A stretch of DNA of 64,000 nt from Margaritispora aquatica. Its lineage: Eukaryota > Ascomycota > Leotiomycetes > Helotiales > Discinellaceae. The stretch is from NCBI GenBank assembly GCA_007644065.1, contig VJWN01000034.1:185247-249246 (forward strand), read 5' to 3'. The notes under the pieces are model-generated. The model made no database searches. It saw only the letters and a list, made by a program, of their open reading frames with translations, and was not told where the DNA came from. Of the stretch, positions 25,048 to 36,154 are shown in pieces; position 1 is the first letter of the stretch, and every line of letters starts with the position of its first letter. Position numbers and translations under genes: made by a program.

Positions 25048-25874
25048 ATGGGCTCCTCAACATCCAAAGCTGCAAAGACAGCATCTAAACTGTCGACATC
25101 AAATACCGCAAGGAAATACCCCACACGTCCTCCACCAACTTCGAATAGAACGAATTTGCGACCTTCTAAATTAGTGGCGCAAGAGCTTACGGGTGCAACT
25201 GCGTATCCAGAGCCCAGTATATCAGAATCTAGGACTCATAGTAAGCTTCACCGCTGGTGATTCTCACACGCGCCAGCACATTGAGGGCGACATACGGCTG
25301 ATTGTTGTGAAACGACAATTACTGACAACTCGCAGATATTAATCAAGACTCTCAGGACCCAGATCTAGGTCTACAAGCACGTCTACAATCCCTTGGACCA
25401 GTCCAACCAAATCCTACTCTCTCGAATACAAGTACCTTTAACATCACAACTCGTCCAGGACTTCAGCACGCACGAGATAAAAAGCCTGCTCCAGATTCGC
25501 TATTTCCCCAAACAAACCAGAGACCAAATCAAGATCCATCTCTTACACACTCCAACTTTCAACCATCCGCTTCGAACCCATCACAGAGCATATTTCCTAC
25601 ATCAGAACAACATGCAAATGCGCGGCAGAACCCAGCTGTGTCATTGCTGACAGCAAGGAATCGTCTGGCTGCTGATGCTGAATATGAATTTGCACAAGTC
25701 GGGAGAGCAGGAGCATCGGGGAGACAATTTCTGGATGTGATTACCTTGCGGCAGGTTTTGATCATGCGAGATGAGAGGGGGATGGCACTGGGAAAGATTG
25801 AAGAAGAGTTAGGGTTAAGAAGTGGTGTATTGGCGAAACTGGGAGGGCAAGGTGTTGTTGGGATTGGAAGTTGA
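25048..25874 (+). CDS. Conserved fungal protein with C-terminal helix-turn-helix-like region and N-myristoylation motif
   Basis: Exons 25048-25240 and 25336-25874 (phase 1, GTAAGC donor), 243 aa. The start MGSSTSKAAK fits an N-myristoylation signal, suggesting membrane tethering. Residues 20-165 are Pro/Ser/Asn-rich and probably disordered. The C-terminal 75 residues (SLLTARNRLAADAEYEFAQV, then GRQFLDVITLRQVLIMRDE and MALGKIEEELGLRSGVLAKL) look like a compact HTH found in small Pezizomycotina proteins. The HTH call is a visual inference. Confidence 0.75.
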
Positions 25875-26676
25875 GGCAGTCATCTAAACAGCAGCCCTGA
25901 TGGTATCGAGGTATAATGTGCGATGTACAAATTGGTGTATGAGTAGGGAGTATGAAATACGAGATGATATCTTGAACTAGGTCCAAGGTGGCCAACGTGC
26001 AGGGCTTGGTATTATGTTGTTGGCGACGGTTTATGATGAATCACGGAAAGCAGAGTTCGCAAATGGCAGAGCCTAGGGGTGTCAAGATAACAATGTAGTC
26101 AATAAGTCTGTCCTCTATACATTATATGGAATCCAGTTCCTTAGAGATTTTCCCTGAAAAGCTCAGTAATCGCAGTTTTAAATTACCTACAATCTATTAA
26201 CAAATACCGATGCAATATACTTACTCTTGTTCGTGAAGTCGTGGTTGCTGTGTGATTGGCTGGCCTATCCTCAAATCTCCACTTGAAGGCTTAAATAGAA
26301 GAGCTTACCTATATTGGCTTAGATCATCTCATGCAGATCATTATTCATGTCATGGCAGCAGCTTCATTCCTCTATCTACTGCCCACCTCCAATCTCATAC
26401 AATTACAGAACAACTCCAAGATCTTTTGCCAGGATGAGAGACCATCTGCAGACATACCACCCATCGTGATTACGATATCTTCAACAAATTGCGAGAGATA
26501 CGCAATTATCCTACCCGATCGTGATTACGATGCCATCACACACCGAGGTATCATTTATATGAATCCAATACTACGAGACATCGCTTTCAAAAACCTTCCG
26601 TGGGAAGTTCCTCTGTACTAGAAGTCGTACATATACCAGACGTGAGCATCGTCATCGGCAGGTGTACGGCAAGTCA
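25875..26676. other. Intergenic between convergent genes, no gene seen
   Basis: Short open frames on both strands lack support. Confidence 0.5.
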
Positions 26677-28220
26677 TCAATGACGAGCATGCATCCTGCA
26701 TTCCCATCTCCAATGTGCCCCACGACAACCTGTTACTGTACAATGGGATCTGTCAGGACATCGTAAATGATTGTGTCCAGGTCGGTTGCAGTGATGGCAG
26801 TTTTCTGCAGTGTTCGGCACAGGATCTCGAGTACTGTTCGATGCCGTGGCCCTAACCATATTGATGGGATGTGCTGGTAGGGTATGAGTTGTGGAAGATC
26901 TGTGGCTGTCTCTGGCACGGGATGTATTGCGAATGGGACTTCTTGAGGCTCTCGCCGGTGTTGGACGCATTGCCGGAGGACTGCGGCTTCGATTTCTCCC
27001 CGTATAAATGGTTGCCTCGTCGTCTTGCGGAGTGTAGACGGTCTCATACTCCTCAGAGTAGACGGATCCACCTATGGGTTGGCGAGTTGGTGGTGCGCGC
27101 AGAGGAGGGTCAGAATGATTGTATTGGCCTCGAGACCGGCTGTTTCTCTGCTGAAAAGAGTTCATCTGAAGCTCTCGATCGGTCATCACAGACCTCTCAG
27201 CGTAGCGTTCTGGATCAGCCCTAGCAAGTGAGAATTGCTGAGGTGGGCCAAGATACTGTTGTTGCGGTGGTACCAAGCGCTGTAGGAGAGTTTGTATTTG
27301 ATCGGCCATCGTCGCAACTGTGGCTGAGAGATTCTGCACGACAGGCCCATATGGATCAGCTGCAACCAAACCACTCAAAGCTCGTGGTGCTGCTGGCGGC
27401 GGCGGCGGTGGCATGAAGCCCTGCTGTGGTTGTGCGACGTGTTGCTGAGCGGCGGATTGACCATGATAGCCACCGCGATCGTTACCATGATGTCTTCCTC
27501 CTCGTTCTCCTCTACCACGATGACTGCCATCACGCATTCGTTGTAGCTCTTCCTTTGTTGGTCCAGTATCACCGCCTCGACGGGTTATTCTTGTTCCAGC
27601 TTCTGGATGTGGTCGACAGGTACGTGCAACCTCTTCGGGGTTATTCCACGCAGGATCCACTTCAGTGCCTCTTGGTTCCCAGGCGATAACTCCTTGGCGG
27701 GCTTTTTCAATCGCGTACTCATGAGTCCACGGTCTCTCTCCTCCCAACCACTCCATATTCTCAGTTAATGGGAAGTCTGTTGCAATCTGTGGCTTGTTCA
27801 TACGCGTATTATAGGCCACCATCTTAATCTGTGCGCGGCGTGTTCTATCGCGGCATCTATGTATATCGTGTCCTGGCTGTCGGCACACGGGACATCCTAC
27901 GAGACAGCCGTATTTGTCAATTGGGTATACGCAGGTTCGGAAGTCGTGCATCAATCCACAATTGAAGCATGCCTCGTGTTTCCAGGCTGGATCCGTTCCG
28001 TTCCGTAAGGTAGGATACCAACAGCGCGGCTATCGTTGTATCTGTTTGCGTATTCTCGAAGACGCTCCAGTTGCTGTTGGCGTGTTGGAAACTCTGTGTC
28101 TCGTGGTCGAGAGGCGATTGGCGGGGTGCTTTCTGCTGGTGTCGCAGAAGCGGCATTGGTTAGATTCACGTCTTTCATCTCGTCTTCAATGCTAAGCACT
28201 TTAGCTTTGCGTTTCGACAT
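26677..28220 (-). CDS. CCHC zinc-knuckle protein (Gag-like or RNA-binding), junction uncertain
   Basis: ATG at 28220; exon 1 ends near 28019 and the main exon runs to 26677. Two frames must be joined between 28019 and about 27970. A GTATCC donor with CCAG acceptor removes only 32 nt (27987-28018) and gives 503 aa. A weaker GTTGGT donor removes about 50 nt up to CACGAG. Zinc knuckles are CFNCGLMHDFRTC and CPVCRQPGHDIHRC near the start of the main exon, and CHHCNRPGHNHLRC plus a C/H-rich end (CTVTGCRGAHWRWEC) at the C-terminus. Between them lie RGG/His-rich, Gln/Pro-rich and Arg/Ser-rich tracts. No protease, RT or integrase is nearby, so it is a lone or domesticated Gag-like gene or a host RNA-binding protein. 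Confidence 0.65.
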
Positions 28221-28901
28221 TGTCTGGGTGTTTGGTGAAGTTGAGGTGTTGAAGTTTCGCAGATATGGTATAGAAATGGGAAAGTCCCGCCTCGCTTCCG
28301 ACTTTGGTGGAATCACGTGATGACAACACGTTCTCTTCAAGTGAGATTAAGAAGTCTAAAACTGCAAAGCAGGACTTGGCTTGTTATGCCTTGTTATTAT
28401 GTTTGCTAATTAGACTGATAGTATTACACGTGCCTTCAGAGCAGTCAAGCTCCCTCTGGAAGAATAGGTTTTACAGGAACAGAGATCCCAGTGGAAGTCT
28501 TTCAACGCCTCTGGAGAAAGGCTTCATACTGGGAGAAATTACACCGCAGGTCTCTGCCGTACTGTATTTCATACTAGGCGATATATGAACTTGCTGGCAA
28601 GTTCTTGTTCACATTATTGGTCAATTTCTTATCTTCTCATTGAGAGCATTCGCATTCTCTCGGGATGGTCCTGTCGATGTCGAGTTTCGCCGCATGCGCG
28701 ACTGGCAGAGTTGATACTAGCAAAGCTTCTGCTGAAACTGGATAGACGGACTTAATCTAGTTGGAGCAGAGTCTTCTTGAAGAATACATCTTTGGATATG
28801 GGACAGAGCTCACAATGCAATCTCTTGATACAGGTAGGTATTTATAGGATTAATACAAACACACTTTTACCCAACATCATAATTACATAACCATTTCTCC
28901 T
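28221..28901. other. Intergenic between the NOS 3' end and the CCHC gene promoter
   Basis: No gene seen; holds the E-box at 28314. Confidence 0.5.
28314..28319. promoter_or_regulatory. CACGTG E-box upstream of the CCHC gene
   Basis: AATCACGTGATG, 94 bp upstream of the minus-strand ATG at 28220. The same ATCACGTGA core occurs in the 39.8-kb divergent promoter. Binding is not demonstrated. Confidence 0.35.
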
Positions 28902-31900
28902 TTAGAAAATCTCCTCAATGACTCGACTCTGAGCAACTATTTCATCCCATACACCATCTCCCAACACCTCTCTCATCTTCTCCTTGACATCACTAGCCAT
29001 GTTGAGATTACCGCAAATGAACAAATAACCTGCCTCCTGGTTCCCTTGCCCCTCACCTTGTAATAAAGAAGCTAGCTTTTCTCTGCAGTCCGCGAAGAGA
29101 TCTTGAACACGTCTCTTTTCGGCGTTGCTTTGAACCATATGAGCAGCATCAAGCACACCATATTTTCTTGCATCATCCAGCGTCTCTGTAAAAATCTCAC
29201 GATCTTCTTGCTTGAAGCCAACAAACAGAGTCAGCTTCCCAAACTCAGAGCTCGAGGAAGAATTTGGTCTGCACAAGGGTGAGAAAGAAGCGGTCTGCGC
29301 GCGAGCAATACGATGTTGAATAAGCGAGCGCAAAGGAGCAAAGCCTGTCCCACATGCCACTGCAACAATTGGTGCAAAAGTCTGGACAAGTTCCTCGTTG
29401 ACTTTATGGTCGATTATTTTGTACCGGAGTTGAGTTTCTGGTCCGAGTGAGGCCAATGTGTGAGAACTAAAGCGACCATCTGGTAGGATCTTGACCAGCA
29501 ACTCAACTGTGTTTGTAGTCTTGACAGAGTTTGGAGAGGACTTGTAATTTGGACTGGATGCGATGGAATAATATCTAGGTCGAAATGGAGTCATTGAAAA
29601 CAGTATTTCTCTGATCTCATTGGATGATAAATTGACTGGATGTGGGGTGTTGAACAGGCTCTCCAGGGTCGAAATCGCGGGTAGATTTTCGAATTTTTCG
29701 ATAACCAGAGATGGGCAAGCGGTCATCCAATCTAGATTGCGACATGGCCGCTCAAGATCAACGTATTCAGTGAGGAATGAACGAACTGAGGTAGTTCGAG
29801 CGCCTTTGCCAATTGGGAGAAATGAATCTTGTGCATCCTCATCACTGATGCCTAAAAGCCATAGAACTTTATTGACCGCAGCTGTGGAGTTTTGAGGTAA
29901 AACCCTTATGTGGCTCATCGCCTGGTAAGGCTTTGAAACTTCAAGCAGGAGTTTGACAATTCTCCCTGAAGTATGGCTAGATCCTTTGATGTGAACTGAA
30001 CCCTGCTCATACGAGTCAATTGCAGCAAGCTCTTGCACAAATGACTCCTCTGTATCAGAAACGGCCTCAACAACTTCAACAGACCCGTCGAGGAGAGAGT
30101 CTACAGACTTCCACCAAGACTGAAAAGAAGCTAAAGGAGGATTCTCCAGAGCGACATCACTGTTGAAGATTCCATTAGTGTCTAGTGGTGACGATCCGGC
30201 GTCTTCAAAGAATTGATGAGCAGACTTGGCTGCTGCGTTGAATGTTGACCTATAACCACTGTCGCCAATTCCGAATATTGCAAAATGAAGCGATGACACG
30301 ATTTTAGGATCTACTCTTTGCATCTTCTCGATGAAGTGTTGCCCATTTTGTGGCATTTGACCCTTGCCTGTGCTGGATATAACAAGGAGGACGACATCTT
30401 CAAACTGAAAAGTGCTTGATGGGACACTATTGAGCGTACCAAAATGAGATATGATAGCTTGTCCAGACTGGCATTGCAGATTCTTCCGAAGTCTCTCTGC
30501 AAGCTTGGAAGCTGTGCCACCAGTACCACTCCATAGGATATGAACTCGAGTTAGTGGCTCTGAGAGGCTGTCCACGACAGTCTGGATATGTTAGAAGCCA
30601 AACAAGTACACAGCTTGAGGAACTTACAGTCTCGGATGTCTCTGAAAGAGCTGTATCAATGCTTTTTGTGTCCTCGATCCTAGCCTTCCAAATCTTGACA
30701 GGATCGTACCGATGTTTTGCAATTAAAGGCTTTGGCTGATAATTGGGAGCACCACCACGGTGCCAGAGAGGAATGATCGATCCTTGGGGAGGTGCAATCC
30801 AATATGGATCCGCATTCAATCGATATCCCTTGTTCTGTAAATGTTGGTCGTCAAAAGCAGTCCAGGAATTGGATGCAGCGAGTGAGCTAGTCAATGTGAC
30901 ACCTGCTTTCATGAAGCTGTAATGAACTGCGAAATTCAATTCTGCCTGTGCTCGAGACTATATATCCTTTAGTTTCAGCTATGCAGGAGGGAACAATCCC
31001 ATACCATCCAAAGAAGCTTCTCATGTTCTGGGAGATCCTCAAAATCCAAGTCTTTCTTCCTCCACCCAATTGCCTTGCAGATATCTGGCAAGACATTGTA
31101 CCGGAAACTATCAGCAAGGTTTCGTACTGCAATTTCTGCGTCCATAAACCTGTCTTAGTTAGCACCTATTCGCGGCCAAGCACTGTGTGGACTTACCACC
31201 CAACAAATGGAGACGCAGTGTATTGCACACCACCAATATCAAATCCCAACTTGCTCAATGCAGGAAACTTGCACCAATTAAAATCAAGCTTAGCAAAAGC
31301 AGTATACCCCGGATGTTGAATTGAAACCAGCTCTGTCATTTCGTGTGGTAATTCTGCAAAGACAGGTTCATCTCCTTCGGCCATGGGCAACGATTGGAAG
31401 GATATCCCATCTTGTGCGTGGCGTGGGTGGAATCCAACCTAGGTCGATTATATCCTTGGTTATCTTGACATTTGCTGGATCTCCGAGAATCCCTCCATCC
31501 GGCAGTTCGTACTAAACCTCGTCATTTTCAGTCATTTTGACATGGAAAAACTAGACTTACACCGGCAAAAGTCAGAAGTTGAGGAGACCAGAACATTGGT
31601 CCCATTTCATTCACCGAGCGTGGTGGGAAGATGAAGACTAAATTTACAGTAAGTATAAGCTGAAAGAGTAATTGCAAACATACCAGTTGGTTGAATCCTT
31701 TCGCCATTGTAGGCCTCTGGCAGCCTTTCAATCAATGCATCAACCATACCTCTGCTTGTGTTGACATGACGAAGATCCACCAAGCTTTGTAAAGATTAGC
31801 AATCATATATTAAGTTCCCTGGGAAATCTTACACCAGATCTTGAAAGTGTGCTCGCATAATGCACTTTCTTGCATTGCGCCATGACACCCTGATTCCCCA

Positions 31901-32299
31901 TTCCAATTCCGCTTTGTTCTGGATCCAACCACTCGAACTCCAACCATCGACCTGAACTCTTTGCAATTCAACATATTCATCAACAGCAATCTCTTGGTCA
32001 ATCCAAACAGTCGCAGAGATGCTTTTCGTCTCAATCTCGTCCAAAACCTCTCGGAGACGAGAATGGAAAGAATCGTTATTTTCGAAGAATCCTTCATCAT
32101 ACATCTCTTGTAGGAAAGCTTCAGCCTCAAGTTTGATTGTATTGATAGGACGATTCTCTCCAATCATTGGTTCCAGAGGTCGATTCATCCGTCCAGATTG
32201 ACAAAATTGCGCCGTGCATCCTGTAGGTTGAAGTACGGGGCAAGACTTTGCAATTCTTGCCTCGTGCTTCACACGACAGAGTGACTTGGGAAGAGGCAT
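28902..32299 (-). pseudogene. Nitric oxide synthase (oxygenase + CPR-like reductase) with one-base frameshift
   Basis: Exons 32299-31833, 31784-31684, 31637-31561, 31511-31197, 31149-31005, 30957-30628 and 30581-28902; all borders GT-AG and phases agree if one extra C in the CCC at 31385-31387 is ignored (then 1037 aa). NOS oxygenase features: zinc-type CTAQFC near residue 30; haem-ligand Cys about 146 in VSWRNARKC; GYELPDGGILGDPANV; IDLGWIPP; SPFVGWFMDAEIAVRN with the L-arginine-binding Glu about 325; and WIAPPQGS(I)IPLWH. The reductase half has a flavodoxin (WSGTGGTASKL), FAD motif RPRYYS and NADPH motif ACGTGFAP. The linker is short and lacks an obvious calmodulin helix. As read, translation would stop soon after residue 257. 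It may be a recent pseudogene or a sequence error; the rest is intact. Confidence 0.88.
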
Positions 32300-34411
32300 C
32301 GTTATATCGATTCTAAAAATTAAACGAAGTTGATAATACTGAGGACATCTATGGGAACTTAGGAATTTAAAAAGCTGGGAGTAGGCTGTTGCGAAAAGGG
32401 CCAGTTGACATTTATATATACATCCCACGCTTACTCTGTTGGTAATTGCAAAATGCGTGAAAGTCAGATATCTTTAAATAACAAGATACTAATGTCCAGC
32501 TTATTGCATTAATTGTGCAGCAATCAGGTACAGAAAATATGCAGATAATTCTGATTTGGGTATCCTCAAACATTGAAAGCGGCAGGACGAGAGGCACAGA
32601 GGTTGACTACATGTACTGTGTGCTGCAGCTGTTGTTGGCTTGCTGTGATCGTAAATTTATCCGGCTCGGTTAACTTGGAGGTGCCAAGGGGAGGACATTT
32701 GTATGCAGCCAGACAAATCAATACTGCTGTCTATAGACAAATCAATACTGCTGTCTATGTGCTGCATATATTTGCTCAGCCCGCCCCCTACACAGTTTGT
32801 TGAACACAATAAAAGCCCCCAATTACAAATAATTAGCCCCTAGCTATTACTACCAAGACAAAAACTTTGGACAACTGATTTAATAGGGTCTTTGTGCTTC
32901 TGGAAGACATTCGAAGTTGTACTTACTTACTCGAACTAAGTTATTCGGAGCAAAGTTTAGAAAGTGCAGAATCTTGATGTACGCTATAATTTTCATTCAA
33001 TTTCAACATGAAAATAAAGTAAGGATAGGAAAATTAAAAGACCCAACATATCAAACCCGGTCAATTTGAATTGTTGGGTTAATTGATCTTGTTCTCGGAG
33101 TCATGCAACTGTCGCCTGGGAAATCTAATGCCGCTGAATATGATATTTTAAGTTAGTTGATGTCTGAAACATGATACCTCTCAACAAGTCATTCTTTGGC
33201 TTCAAGTATTATCAGCCCTTGCCCAAGTGAGATTCTGACAGATGAGCAGTCATAGGTGGCCGAGAATACGAGCCAGGTCCGGATTGTCCATATTGTAATC
33301 GAGGTAGTATCCCTTGCTGCGATGTTGGTTACCTAGGTTGTGGATCAAGTCCCACCCTTGAACATAGCACTTTATATCTTCTGTCTTCAGTGGGGCCGAT
33401 TTTAAACATACGTTTACTTAGAGAGATGAGGATCGTGGGGTGAAAAAAGAATCAAGAAACATACACGAGGGGAGACAGCGAGAAGTGCTTAAATCAAGCA
33501 CACATTCAGAGATGCTCGGTTAACTTGACCCGAGAACATGGACATCGGTAAATTAGCTTCATGCAAAGCATCGGCGATGGTACAGCACGGTATTATCTTA
33601 TTCCATGTATTCTCCAAAGCTGCAAGTTATGATCATAGACCAATACACCAACAGTTGGATGATAACCATTGTTGATTTTCACCAACTACGATTGCGATTC
33701 GGACCAAGCCAAGGCAAAAGCTTTCGATCGAAGGATAAAGAAGAGGGATTCTTTCCCAACTTCTCATGCACCTCGAAAGCTATAGCTTTGATACTTGAGG
33801 TTGAACATCGATCGGATTTTGTTAAGTTGGAATGTGCTTGACATTGCAGATCTCGAACAAACCATCTAACGCTAAGGGTTACTCTCATTGAGCAACAACA
33901 TGACACACAATGTGGATTTCTCTGAAATTTGAAAGGCATAATGAATCTTCCTAGAATCGCCCGGAACAATTTGCAAGATTAAAATTGGGAGCGTCCTTTG
34001 AGTGCTACTATGAGTTCATACTCAGGTCTCAAAAGCATTATCGATGCATCTATACTTGGAACAAAAGTTATAGTTGTGGGCATACATTAAATCTGGTAAT
34101 TGTTCACAAGGAGTCATGAGGGAAAAGAAATTGATAGAAAATTTTCATTGCTCAATGTAAATTCTGCAAATGGGTATCTGTACACAAGAACGCCAAGTCA
34201 ACATCGCCAATGAATCAGGGGAAACTCTCACCCAGATCCAAGTTGAACGATCAACAATACCTTCTGCATTGTATGAACAATGAAATTGTATGAACAATAA
34301 AGGAACCATCGGATGACCGAGGTGATAAATGACAGAAAGAAAAGAGAGATTCGGTCATCGACAAAAAATCGGTCATTACTCTACCGTGTAGATGCGTTGA
34401 CTGTCTGGACT
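32300..34411. other. Long intergenic region upstream of NOS, no convincing gene
   Basis: Contains a 24-nt tandem duplication (32711-32758). No supported gene, RNA or transposon seen in this 2.1-kb stretch. Confidence 0.5.
32711..32758. repeat. Perfect tandem duplication of 24 nt
   Basis: Two identical head-to-tail copies of a unit beginning AGACAAATCAATACTGCTG, about 410 bp upstream of the NOS start codon. Confidence 0.9.
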
Positions 34412-35832
34412 TCAGTGTCGTCCACGCTGCCGCCATGAGGATCGTGCACCTTGTGTAGCTCTTTTGGCCGGTGGTTGATGATGATCTTCTTCTTCATCAT
34501 CTGGTTGTGCTAGATGTTTGCTTTTCATGTATTCTAGAAGAAATTGATAGAATGAAGGCAAACGAGGTTCGTTCTCGTACTTCTCAAAGTACAGGCGGAT
34601 GACTTGACCAGCCTCCTCAAGGATGTCTGCAACTGCAGTTGAGACAGGGTATGGTTTGCCGTCTCTCAGGAAAGACTGAATCATGTCATCGGAAACATGC
34701 TCTTGTGTCTCCGGCCAGAAGAAGACACCTGAGGTTGACTTTTGGATTCGGAGACGCAGAACTGGCCCAGTCGTGGTGCAGAAATTTCTAATGTTTTCGG
34801 CCTTGTTGATATCGCGGACAGCTCCTTGAACTTTAGGACCCAGGATAGCATCGATGGCGTATTTCTGGATGAACAATGCGCCATAGCGAGGGCAGGAAGT
34901 TCCAAGCAGAGGGGCAAACAAAGGAGGACGCACAAAAGAATCCAAGACTTCGTTCCCTGGCAAATTTTGCTTGTAGAACAAAAAAGGTGGTGGAGTTGCA
35001 GTGGTGGTGACTGGGCGGGTTCTACTACTGGCAGTCACAGAATTGTATAGCACCATGGCCTTGTTATCGCTGGCAAGATCGTTGTTATGCTGAGTGTACT
35101 TGCGCTTTTGTCCTCTGGGTTCATCGTCAGCGCGTTGGTCCTCGGACCTAGCGCGATGTGATCCAGAATTACGCTGATTACCCATTGCAGTCAGGGCATT
35201 GATCTCGTCTTTCAGCTGCTGTTCCTCCTGCTGCAATTTCAGAAGCTTGGCTTGGTTCCTCAGACTGGCTACCTTCCTCTCCTGCTCGCTGAGGAGTCTG
35301 AGCTGTTCAGTATGTGCTTGATCGCCATGTCTTGAGTAGGTTTCCTCTACAGAGAGAAATCTACTGCGGTCTAGTGTGAGTCTTAGCTCTCGAGCTAGAG
35401 GTCCATGGTGTTGAAGACTTGGATGCTGGAATATGGGTGAGCTCCAAGGATTGCTGACATCAATCTGAATGATATTGCGCTGTGGGCGTGGGACAGTGTT
35501 TGGCATAGGTGGAGCGACGCCAGGGAACTTTCCAAGAGCTGGGTTTGTGGGTCGGACTAGCAGACAAATCAATAAAATGTTATGTAAGATTTTAGCACAT
35601 ACTCACTACGTGAATTCCAGTGTTGTTCCTCAGCGACATACTGGAGGGCATCTAGCATGGTAACATCTCTGGGCAAGGGTGGTGCGTTGAGTTCATCCTC
35701 CGCCGCCAGATAACAACGAGCCAAGTTCCTCAGAAGCTTGCCCTCATTATACTGGCCATTGAGGAGATGTTGGCGGGCAGGTGTGCGACGTGCGTGATCC
35801 AAGATCACCGGAAGTTGTGATTTGTATGTCAT
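34412..35832 (-). CDS. Orphan coiled-coil protein, function unknown
   Basis: Exons 35832-35607 and 35556-34412, phase 1, 456 aa; the donor GTGAGT at 35606 is best (GTAGTG three bases earlier also keeps frame). Residues 1-75 are helical (LLRNLARCYLAAEDEL, LDALQYVAEEQHW). A coiled coil lies around 125-175 (QLRLLSEQERKVASL, KLLKLQQEEQQLKDEI), then a basic low-complexity part. The conserved-looking C-terminal domain (SSYGALFIQKY-like region to FYQFLLEYMKSKHL) precedes an acidic/basic tail. No domain recognised. It shares gene layout (ATG exon of 66-78 codons, phase-1 intron, long second exon) with the genes at 26.7, 38.7 and 40.0 kb. Confidence 0.72.
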
Positions 35833-36154
35833 GAAAAATTAAAAAGATCGTGATTGTTGATGGAGTAGTGGTTTGAAGATTGAATTTGGGACAAATTCGC
35901 AGATTTATGGTGGGGTGGTACGGAAGACGCGATGGAGATCACGCTAACGATGCAAGTCACCAAGTCACATGACTGTCTATACCAGGATAGGACTAGCCAA
36001 GGTAGAACTGAACTCCTGTCACATGATATCAAAATGCCACCATCCATTCTTATCGGCTGACGCGGCCAAATTCAAGAGAGAGATCACTTTACGATAAGCT
36101 TCAAAATGGACTCTCACATTGCAAGTATCCTTTCATTCACTTTTCAGCTTCAAT

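Noticed and set aside
26677..28220. Complete retrotransposon
   Set aside because: No reverse transcriptase, integrase, protease or LTRs were found around the zinc-knuckle gene.
30427..30939. Long alternative frame running through the NOS oxygenase-reductase junction
   Set aside because: It reads through the GTAAGT intron at 30622; splicing gives the conserved flavodoxin start instead.
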